A program made the position numbers and the translations under genes. This document shows, one piece after another, positions 1-5,721 of a stretch of DNA of 13,829 bases. The DNA lies in assembly GCA_020723785.1 (NCBI GenBank), contig DYIH01000027.1, positions 1 to 13,829 of the forward strand, written 5' to 3'. Numbering within the stretch: position 1 is the stretch's first letter; each line of letters opens with the position of its first letter. The notes under the pieces were generated by a model. The model had not been told where the DNA came from and did not search any database. It saw only the letters and a list, made by a program, of their open reading frames with translations. The DNA comes from Thermaerobacter marianensis. Lineage in GTDB: Bacteria > Bacillota > Sulfobacillia > DYIH01.

Positions 1-91
1 TCAACGATCTTCGGCCCCACCCATTCATTTCAACGAAGGATGTGCGACAGGCTCAATATTTCCAAGAATTCTGAGAGAAGGGGTAATTGGC

Positions 92-877
92 ATGGTAATT
101 CAACAGACGATTCCTCTTGAAAGAAATAAACTATTGGGGGTGCGGATTCGTGATCAGATACGGTTATTACCTCCGGCCGATGTTTTCGATACCTTTTCGC
201 TCCTTAAACGAAACGGTGTTCGGGCGCAAGCCACCATCCTCGATCCTTGGTACAACAAAGGCGTAGGGGGCGTACGAGAAGATTATGATGAATTTATCGT
301 AAGGTTGCTTCACGAATCTGCAGAAATAACGGAGCATATCTACCTGTGGGGATATCCGGAGATCGTTGCGCGTTTCGTCAAACAGTTGCCCACGGATTTC
401 GAATTTATAGCTTGGCTTACCTGGTATTACAAAAATTGCCCATCGGTTATTCGAGGGTGGAGAACAAGCCAATTTGCCTGTCTCCATATTGCGCGTAAAG
501 GGGCATCGCTTTATCCAGAACATTTCTTCAATGAAACACAGCGAGAGAAGCAGGCTAATGGAAAGCTGCGCTACATACCAGGGCCGACCACTGTTATTGA
601 AGAACCGCTTCTTGTCGGGTTCGTCGGTCGCAAGGAACAGACGGGGCACCCTTCGCAGAAACCCGTCCGCGTATTCGAACATCTCATACTGATGGTTACA
701 GAGCCGAACGACATCGTGCTCGACCCGATGTGCGGGTCAGGCACTACCGGTGAAGCGTGTCTGCGCTTGGGGCGAAGAGCCGTCCTGTGCGATGCGTCCG
801 AGGAATACACGCTTTTGACCGAAAAGCGGCTGGGCATTTCGCGCGGGCAGTGGGTGCCGTGGCGGCAGCATCAGTAA
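92..877 (+). CDS. DNA methyltransferase, beta-class-like (N6-adenine or N4-cytosine)
   Basis: Predicted SAM-dependent DNA amino-methyltransferase of 261 residues. In order it shows a catalytic motif IV at residues 51-54 (DPWY followed by NKG), a motif X-like HPSQKP at 186-191, and the SAM-binding motif I DPMCGSGTTG at 211-220, followed by an acidic-strand motif near 230-236. Catalytic motif first and SAM motif last is the beta-class order. The usual motif IV is (D/N/S)PP(Y/F/W); here the second proline is replaced by tryptophan. The ATG at 92 is preceded by AGAAGGGG (75-82) with a 9-base gap, which favours this start, but the frame stays open to the left edge, so a longer protein is not excluded. 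The first two thirds are clearly more AT-rich than all other genes here, suggesting horizontal transfer. No partner restriction enzyme is visible; one could lie to the left. Target sequence and methylated base are unknown. Confidence 0.85.
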   Translation: MVIQQTIPLERNKLLGVRIRDQIRLLPPADVFDTFSLLKRNGVRAQATILDPWYNKGVGGVREDYDEFIVRLLHESAEITEHIYLWGYPEIVARFVKQLPTDFEFIAWLTWYYKNCPSVIRGWRTSQFACLHIARKGASLYPEHFFNETQREKQANGKLRYIPGPTTVIEEPLLVGFVGRKEQTGHPSQKPVRVFEHLILMVTEPNDIVLDPMCGSGTTGEACLRLGRRAVLCDASEEYTLLTEKRLGISRGQWVPWRQHQ

Positions 878-960
878 ATCACGATGTTGATCCTGCGGCC
901 GCGCTCGTTCTCCTCGGGCGTCGAAACCAACCGGTCAACCTCCCGGAGGCCGAGCCTGCG
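874..960 (-). pseudogene. possible C-terminal remnant of an OmpA/MotB-like protein
   Basis: Read on the reverse strand, about 29 codons end at a TGA (871-873) and encode a tail containing STPEENERGRRINIVIY. This resembles the end of OmpA/MotB-type peptidoglycan-binding domains, where a DTPEGRAKNRRVEI-like motif closes the domain. Third codon positions are nearly all G or C, as in genuine genes of this genome. No start or upstream portion is present: the sequence runs into the proC promoter. The methyltransferase stop codon overlaps the end of this remnant, in convergent orientation. The family assignment rests on a short motif and is tentative. Confidence 0.35.
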
Positions 961-974
961 AGCGTGCGTGCGTG

Positions 975-1004
975 TTGACACCCTCTTGGTTCCGCCGCTA
1001 GAAT
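975..1004 (+). promoter_or_regulatory. sigma-A-type promoter for proC
   Basis: A perfect -35 box TTGACA (975-980) is followed by an 18-base spacer and TAGAAT (999-1004), one mismatch from the consensus -10. It points toward proC and would give a 5' leader of about 80 bases. The remaining 878-1090 interval holds only the remnant described above and this leader. The leader ends in a perfect 12-base palindrome CCCCGCGCGGGG (1079-1090) abutting the GTG start. Confidence 0.7.
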
Positions 1005-1090
1005 TTAGTTGATCGGGGAAACACGACCGAGCCCTTTCGTCAGAACGGCGAGGGGGTTTTTGGTCTGGGAGCGTCTTTCCCCGCGCGGGG

Positions 1091-1978
1091 GTGGCGGACT
1101 TGTTGATCGGCAAGCGCCTGGCCTTCATCGGGGCCGGGTCGATGGCCCAGGCCCTGCTGCACGGCCTGGTGGGTGGGAAACTGCTGGCCCCCGAGGACGT
1201 CACCGTCACCAACCGCTCCAACGACGAACGCCTCCGCATGGTGCGCGACCGCTGGGGTGTGCACGTGACCCGGGACAAAGCCGAGATCACCTCCCGCTCC
1301 GACATCCTCCTCGTGGCCTGCAAGCCTTACGACATGGCGGGCACCCTCGCCGAGATCGGTCGGTACGTCCGGCCGGAGCAGATCGTCGTTTCCCTGGCCG
1401 CAGGGGTTCCCACCAGTGTCATGGAACGCTATTTGCCGGCCGGAACCCCGGTGATCCGGGCCATGCCCAACACCTCCAGCCGGGTCCAGGAATCGGCGAC
1501 GGCCATTGCCGCCGGCCGCTGGGCGGGAGAGCACAGCCTGGCGGTGGCCGAGGCCATCTTCGCCTCCGTCGGCAAGGTGTCGGTCGTCCCCGAGGCTGCG
1601 ATGGACGCCGTCACCGCGGTGGCCGGCAGCGGTCCGGCCTACGTTTACCTGTTCGTGGAGGCGCTGATCGCGGCGGGCGAGGCGGTTGGCCTGTCGCCCG
1701 AGGCCGCCCGCGAACTGGCCGTGCAGACGGTCTACGGCGCCGCCCGCATGCTGGTGGAGACCGGGGCCGACCCGGCCGAACTCCGCCGGCAGGTGACCTC
1801 CCCCAACGGCACGACGGCGGCGGCCCTGCAGGTGCTGGAGGCGCGCGGCTTCCAGCAGGCCCTGGCCGATGCCGTCGCCCGGGCCGTCGAACGCGCCGGC
1901 GAACTGGCCCGCCAGGCCGCCGGCGAGGACGCGGCGCCCGCGGTGCCGGTGGCCTCCGCCACGGAACGCTCCGCCTGA
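1091..1978 (+). CDS. proC: pyrroline-5-carboxylate reductase
   Basis: Catalyses the last step of proline synthesis, reducing 1-pyrroline-5-carboxylate to L-proline with NAD(P)H in the cytosol. The 295-residue product has the N-terminal Rossmann motif GAGSMA (14-19), a CKP motif (77-79) closing the nucleotide-binding domain, MPNT (125-128), and the C-terminal family signature running from AGSGPAY (178-184) to TSPNGTT (236-242; TSPGGTT is more usual). Family members are about 260-280 residues; the extra length is an Ala/Pro-rich tail after about residue 275. The start is uncertain: GTG at 1091 is preceded directly by a GC palindrome, whereas TTG at 1100 or 1103 would have GGGGGTGG (1087-1094) as a ribosome-binding site. 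It is first in a same-strand group with ytrH and ytrI, after a 63-base gap. Confidence 0.95.
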   Translation: MADLLIGKRLAFIGAGSMAQALLHGLVGGKLLAPEDVTVTNRSNDERLRMVRDRWGVHVTRDKAEITSRSDILLVACKPYDMAGTLAEIGRYVRPEQIVVSLAAGVPTSVMERYLPAGTPVIRAMPNTSSRVQESATAIAAGRWAGEHSLAVAEAIFASVGKVSVVPEAAMDAVTAVAGSGPAYVYLFVEALIAAGEAVGLSPEAARELAVQTVYGAARMLVETGADPAELRRQVTSPNGTTAAALQVLEARGFQQALADAVARAVERAGELARQAAGEDAAPAVPVASATERSA

Positions 1979-2041
1979 AGCCTTTTTTGATGTGCGGAAT
2001 CCTCCTCGATGTGCCGGCATACACATCTCGCGGTGATTGCC

Positions 2042-2368
2042 ATGGCCGATTTCGCCCGTGAACTGGCCGTCACTTTCGGCGTCGCCCTCGGCATGGTGGC
2101 CGGGGGCGCCCTGGCCGGTGCCATGGTCGCGCTCCTCGCCGGCGGGTTGCCGATGGACACCATGGCCTCCCTGGCCCAGCGGCTCAAGTTGTGGGCCACG
2201 GTGGCCGCGCTGGGTGGTGCCATCGCCACCTTTCATGAGGTGCTGGAGACGGGCATCGTCCAGGGCGAAGTGACCAAGCTGGTCCGCCAGATGCTGCTGC
2301 TGGCCATGGCCTTTGCCGGGGCGCACCTCGGTAGCGTCCTGATCACGGCGGCCGGCGGCAAGGGTTGA
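2042..2368 (+). CDS. ytrH: sporulation membrane protein YtrH
   Basis: Small hydrophobic protein of 108 residues resembling the YtrH family, which in Bacillus subtilis is made in the mother cell under sigma-E and is needed for normal spore formation. Three hydrophobic stretches are visible (about 8-34, 50-63 and 84-103). Between them the pattern LAQRLKLWATVAALGG (44-59), an aromatic/acidic stretch, and GIVQGE (71-76) matches the family's conserved core. An in-frame ATG at 2009 would add 11 polar residues; ATG 2042 is preferred because it places the first membrane segment near the N-terminus and has a GGTGA-like site upstream. Its stop overlaps the ytrI start by 4 bases, indicating translational coupling. 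No sigma-E promoter was recognised with confidence. Confidence 0.75.
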   Translation: MADFARELAVTFGVALGMVAGGALAGAMVALLAGGLPMDTMASLAQRLKLWATVAALGGAIATFHEVLETGIVQGEVTKLVRQMLLLAMAFAGAHLGSVLITAAGGKG

Positions 2369-2832
2369 GCCGTTTGCGATATCTGTTCGTGTTCCTGCTC
2401 GGCGTCCTGGTGGGCGCGGCGAGCCTGGTTCCTCTGGTCGGCGGCCGCGTGGAAGAACTCGAGGTGGAACGGCGGCGCCTGCAATTGGACCTGGACAAGG
2501 CCCAGCGCGACCTGAAGCAGCTCCAGAACGCCAAACAGAGCTGGACAAATCCGGTGGTCCGGTCGGTCGAGTGGGAATGGGCCAACGTTGATGAACGTGG
2601 TCTGCAATTCAAGCTGGAGGAGCGTCTCAAGCCGCTCGTTCAAGGTTTGGTCGGCCGCGAGGTGCGGGGCTTGGACCCGGTCCTGATTCTCGGCCTCCTG
2701 AGGGACCGGACCTGGAAGATCGGGGAGAAGGAGTACCGTCCGGAACTCAAGGCGGCGGTCATCGGCGAGGAAATCTACCTGTTGCTGGAGGTGCGGGCCA
2801 GCCCGGCCCGGGGGCCCGCACAAGCGGACTGA
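2365..2832 (+). CDS. ytrI: sporulation membrane protein YtrI
   Basis: Protein of 155 residues with one N-terminal membrane segment (about 5-27), a charged coiled-coil region (about 29-57, heptad-like with many E, R, L and K), and a soluble C-terminal domain (about 60-145). This matches the architecture and length of YtrI (about 165 residues), the partner of YtrH in sporulation. Translation begins at TTG 2365 within the TTGA overlap with the ytrH stop, a strong sign that the two are made together. The C-terminal domain is probably extracytoplasmic, on the intermembrane side of the developing spore; this is inferred from topology. Assignment leans on context as well as on sequence. Confidence 0.7.
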   Translation: MSRLRYLFVFLLGVLVGAASLVPLVGGRVEELEVERRRLQLDLDKAQRDLKQLQNAKQSWTNPVVRSVEWEWANVDERGLQFKLEERLKPLVQGLVGREVRGLDPVLILGLLRDRTWKIGEKEYRPELKAAVIGEEIYLLLEVRASPARGPAQAD

Positions 2833-2896
2833 GCAAGGATAACGGCCGGAATGACAGCGGATACGGGATAGCTTGGTGCCGCTTTCCGCATCCCAC

Positions 2897-2932
2897 CGCA
2901 TGCCGCATGCCCCATGCCCATGCCCCATGCCC
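2897..2932. repeat. short CATGCC-rich imperfect tandem repeat
   Basis: Five copies of CATGCC start at 2899, 2906, 2913, 2919 and 2926, spaced 7, 7, 6 and 7 bases apart. They lie in the 107-base spacer between the convergent ends of ytrI and the reductase gene. No function is evident. No hairpin followed by a T-run was found in this spacer. Confidence 0.8.
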
Positions 2933-2939
2933 TGTCAAC

Positions 2940-3938
2940 TCACTTCTTCCCCTCGGAAGAGTGGCCGGGAAAGGCGGCGGCGCCGGGGTCGACATAGGCC
3001 TTGGCGTTGTTGACGGCGGTGGCCACCTCGCCGAAGCCGACCGCGATCAGCCGGATCTTGCCGGGATACCAACAGATGTCGCCGGCGGCGTAGACCCCCG
3101 GAATGTTTGTCTCGCCCTTGGAGTTGACCTTGATCTGTCGCTTGCCCTCGATCTCCAAGCCCCATTCCAGCATCTTGCCCAGGGATGCTTTGAAGCCCGT
3201 GCCCAGCACCACGGCGTCCACCGTAAGGCGGGTTTCTCGGCCCGTTTCGTTGTCGGCGACGATGGCGCACGTCACACGTTCCTCGCCTTGGACGTCCTTC
3301 AGTTCGCAGCAGACGCGGACCTCCACGTTGGACTGGGCCAGCTTCCGCAGGCTCTCCTCGTGGGCCCGGAAGGTGTCACGGCGGTGGATGAGGGTGACCT
3401 CTTCCGCCACCGGCTCCAGCATCAGGGCGTAATCGACGGCCGAATCGCCGCCGCCGACGACGAGCACCCGCTTGCCCGCAAAGGACCGCAGGTCCTGGAT
3501 CGTGTAGCAGACGCCCTTGCCCTCCAGGCGCAGGGCGCTGTCCAGGGGAATCCGGTTGGGTTCGAAGGCGCCGGCGCCGGCGGTGATAACCACCGCCTTG
3601 GTGTAATGCTTCTCGCCGGTGCCGGTTTCCAGGACGATCGTGCCGTCGTCGAGGCGGGTCAGGCTCTCCACCTGCTGTCCCAGGGCGTAGACGCACCCCG
3701 GGTTGGCCAGGTCGGCCTGCTCCTTGAGGCGGGCGATCAATTCCTTCGCCTGCACCTTGGGGAAGCCGGCCACGTCATATATAAATTTCTCGGGGTAGAG
3801 GGCCCCCGGCTGCCCGCCGACCTGGGACAGGGCCTCGATGGCCTTCGTCTTCATACCGCGCATGCCGGCGTAGAAGACCCCGAAAAGCCCCACCGGCCCG
3901 GTGCCGAGGATGGTGATGTCGAACAGTTCCCGCGCCAT
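2940..3938 (-). CDS. ferredoxin--NADP+ reductase, thioredoxin-reductase-like (YumC type)
   Basis: Flavoprotein of 332 residues predicted to transfer electrons between NADPH and ferredoxin or flavodoxin in the cytosol. It has the FAD-binding GTGPVG (12-17), GGQPGALYP (41-49), the NADP-binding GGGDSA (162-167) followed by HRR (185-187), which suits the NADPH phosphate, and the C-terminal FAD motif AAGDICW (284-290). The redox-active CxxC pair of true thioredoxin reductases is absent, and the C-terminal GKIRLIAVGFGEVATAVNNA region is typical of the bacterial YumC-type ferredoxin-NADP reductases. Length is normal for the family. ATG 3938 is preceded by GGAGG and GGTGG sequences. It is divergent from the HNH gene and convergent with ytrI. 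Confidence 0.92.
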   Translation of the reverse strand: MARELFDITILGTGPVGLFGVFYAGMRGMKTKAIEALSQVGGQPGALYPEKFIYDVAGFPKVQAKELIARLKEQADLANPGCVYALGQQVESLTRLDDGTIVLETGTGEKHYTKAVVITAGAGAFEPNRIPLDSALRLEGKGVCYTIQDLRSFAGKRVLVVGGGDSAVDYALMLEPVAEEVTLIHRRDTFRAHEESLRKLAQSNVEVRVCCELKDVQGEERVTCAIVADNETGRETRLTVDAVVLGTGFKASLGKMLEWGLEIEGKRQIKVNSKGETNIPGVYAAGDICWYPGKIRLIAVGFGEVATAVNNAKAYVDPGAAAFPGHSSEGKK

Positions 3939-3984
3939 GGTTGTCCACCGACCTCCACCGAAAATTGGACTCAGGCCAAACCGT

Positions 3985-3993
3985 AGTATAACA
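3985..3993 (-). promoter_or_regulatory. extended -10 promoter for the ferredoxin-NADP reductase gene
   Basis: On the reverse strand the sequence reads TGTTATACT, an extended -10 element (TGN plus TATACT, one mismatch from consensus). No good -35 box lies at the usual distance, which is compatible with extended -10 promoters. It sits about 47 bases upstream of the ATG. Confidence 0.5.
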
Positions 3994-4056
3994 CACCTTC
4001 CCCCGGCGGCTGAGGAAATTTCTGCATCAAAAACCGCGTTGCGGTGAAATTAAGGT

Positions 4057-4062
4057 TATAAT
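4057..4062 (+). promoter_or_regulatory. consensus -10 box for the HNH gene
   Basis: A perfect TATAAT lies 40 bases upstream of ATG 4103. A convincing -35 box is lacking; TTGCGG (4039-4044) is only 12 bases away. A transcription start near 4069 would make an internal start such as ATG 4103 more plausible than GTG 4073. Confidence 0.5.
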
Positions 4063-4073
4063 ACGCTTAACTG

Positions 4074-4109
4074 TGACCATGAACAACGCAAAGGGGTTGA
4101 CCATGAACA
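4074..4109. repeat. 12-bp direct repeat around the HNH gene start
   Basis: TGACCATGAACA occurs at 4074-4085 and again at 4098-4109, 24 bases apart and therefore in frame. The second copy includes the chosen start codon. It may be a small duplication that created an extra potential start, or a paired protein-binding site; sequence alone does not decide. Confidence 0.75.
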
Positions 4110-5644
4110 TTCACGTCATCGAGGAAAGCTTATTCTTCCGCGCCTCCATCCCGGTAGGCGACCAGCAGCGCCTGCTGGTCATCCCGCCGGGCAAGGGCCT
4201 GTCCGTTGGCGATACCGTCTTCCTCCGCGACGCGGACGGGCGGTTCAAATGGGTGGCCGACGTCGTTTTCAAGGGCGAGACGGAGGGGCCGGAGGTCTGG
4301 GACGGCGCTCCCGAGGCCAGGGCCGCCTTTGCCGTCCTCGGCTGGCTGGCCCGCATCCACCAGGGGGTTCTGCCGCCGAGCCGGGCCCGCTTCCAGGCCA
4401 ACTGGGTGCTCCTCAACCGCCGCACCATCGCCACGGCTCTCCCCTGGTGGGATGAGGGTGTGCTGGTTTACCACTCGACCCTGCACCTGGTGGAGGGGAT
4501 CTGCTCCCGTTCCGAGGTGGAACAGGGTGAAGCTCTGGGATGCCTGCAGCGGCACCCCAGCGGCCACTGGCTGATCCCCCACGGCGAGGCCCGCAAGCGT
4601 TTCCTGGTCCAGGTGCGCAACGTGCCTCTGGTCTGCGGCCTGTGCGGCGCGCCGATCGCCTCCCTCGAGGAAGCGACCCAGGACCACGTCATCCCGGTCA
4701 GCCAGGGCGGGCCGGATACCATGTCCAACGTCCAGTTGGCCCACCGGGTGTGCAACGAGGTCAAGGGGAACGCCCTGCCCGAGCAGTATCCCGCATTCTT
4801 CGTGCCGCCGCTGGAGGGCGACGCAGCGGCCGGCGTCGGCCGGGGAGGGCGGGGCCGGCGCCGTACGCCGGCGGCCAAGGGCCGGGGACGCGCCGCCAGC
4901 CGCCCTGCCGGGCTCCCGGCGGCCGCGGCGGTCGCATCAGCCGCGGCGACGCCCCCGGCCCAGCCAACCGTTGTCGCGGCGTTGACCGCGGCGGCCAAGG
5001 CCCGGGGCGGAGCCGCGGCGGCGGGCGCGGGGGATGTCGCCGCGGCGGCCGTTCAGGCCGGTGAGACCAAGGAGAGCAAGCCGGAGGCCAAAAAGAAAGT
5101 GGTCCGCAAGGGCCGCACCAAGGTCGAGTCGGTGGCCGCCGGCGGCGAGGAGGAGAACACCGCTTGGTTGGAGACCGTCCAGCGGAGCACCTGGAGCCGC
5201 TTGCTGGCCCTTGCCTCGGAGAGGGGCTGGGCGTCCCGGACCGCCGAACTGCGCACCCTGCAGCAGCTGCGGCGCGGCCAGGTGTCCAAGGCCCTGTCCG
5301 AAGGGATCACCCTGGCCGAGGCCGGCGGTCCGGCGGGGCGCTTCCGGATGCTCGATTGGAAGGGCCAGACGGTCCTTGTGGAGGGAGAGCCCGACAGCCA
5401 GGTCTGCCACCTGGTGCGCATGCTGGACGCCATGACGCCCGACGTCTACGTCGCCTACCTGGCCCGCTTCGGCTTGGCGGCCCCGTTGACGGTGGCCATG
5501 GCGCTGATGGCCGCATGCAACCAGGGCACCACCGACGGTGAAGGGCGGATCTCCTGCTGGCGCGGCGATCAGCCCCTGCTCCTGCGCATCGAGAACGACC
5601 GCATCACCGAGTGCGCCCTGCCCGAGGACACTCAGGTGGCGTAG
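4103..5644 (+). CDS. HNH endonuclease domain protein with low-complexity basic linker and unknown C-terminal domain
   Basis: Predicted 513-residue protein with a central HNH nuclease fold. Residues 1-170 form an unrecognised, well-folded-looking N-terminal region. The HNH domain (about 175-225) has C178-x2-C181, D194-H195, SQGG (200-203), N209, H214-x2-C217 and N218-x2-K221, so zinc ligands and catalytic residues look intact. Residues about 240-350 are an Ala/Gly/Arg/Pro/Lys-rich linker, probably disordered and DNA-binding, recalling histone H1-like tails. Residues 350-513 form a second unrecognised domain. The chosen ATG has AAGGGG at 4091-4096, 6 bases away; GTG 4073 would add 10 residues but sits at the expected transcription start. 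It probably nicks or cuts nucleic acid. It is followed 77 bases later by uvrC, possibly co-transcribed, which could hint at a DNA repair role but does not prove it. Codon use matches the host, so recent transfer is not indicated. Confidence 0.8.
   Translation: MNIHVIEESLFFRASIPVGDQQRLLVIPPGKGLSVGDTVFLRDADGRFKWVADVVFKGETEGPEVWDGAPEARAAFAVLGWLARIHQGVLPPSRARFQANWVLLNRRTIATALPWWDEGVLVYHSTLHLVEGICSRSEVEQGEALGCLQRHPSGHWLIPHGEARKRFLVQVRNVPLVCGLCGAPIASLEEATQDHVIPVSQGGPDTMSNVQLAHRVCNEVKGNALPEQYPAFFVPPLEGDAAAGVGRGGRGRRRTPAAKGRGRAASRPAGLPAAAAVASAAATPPAQPTVVAALTAAAKARGGAAAAGAGDVAAAAVQAGETKESKPEAKKKVVRKGRTKVESVAAGGEEENTAWLETVQRSTWSRLLALASERGWASRTAELRTLQQLRRGQVSKALSEGITLAEAGGPAGRFRMLDWKGQTVLVEGEPDSQVCHLVRMLDAMTPDVYVAYLARFGLAAPLTVAMALMAACNQGTTDGEGRISCWRGDQPLLLRIENDRITECALPEDTQVA
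4871..5007 (+). repeat. imperfect in-frame repeat in the HNH protein linker
   Basis: The 17-base sequence GCGGCCAAGGGCCGGGG at 4871-4887 recurs at 4991-5007 with one mismatch, exactly 120 bases (40 codons) later. Both encode AAK-x-RG-type basic motifs, consistent with the linker having expanded by duplication of Ala/Lys/Arg-rich units. Confidence 0.6.
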
Positions 5645-5721
5645 CGGGCGGCGCACGCCCATGGGCGGCCTGGCGGCACTTCGGCCAAACCGCAGCGGTA
5701 GGGGGAACGGCGGTACGGGTC

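Noticed and set aside
1005..1090. T-box or other riboswitch in the proC leader
   Set aside because: The leader is only about 80 bases and lacks a T-box sequence or a terminator/antiterminator pair; only a 12-base palindrome is visible.
1009..2061. Long open frames overlapping proC on both strands (for example 1009-2061 plus, 1040-2548 minus)
   Set aside because: They lie across the clear proC, ytrH and ytrI genes and read as Arg/Gly/Pro- or His-rich low-complexity translations, as expected from out-of-frame GC-rich DNA.
2907..3986. A 359-codon plus-strand open frame opposite the ferredoxin-NADP reductase gene
   Set aside because: It is antisense to a gene with every family motif intact, begins inside the CATGCC repeat, and shows no recognisable domain.
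5645..5721. Terminator between the HNH gene and uvrC (GGGCG/CGCCC inverted repeat near 5647-5661)
   Set aside because: The stem is only 5 bp and there is no following T-run, so readthrough into uvrC is more likely.
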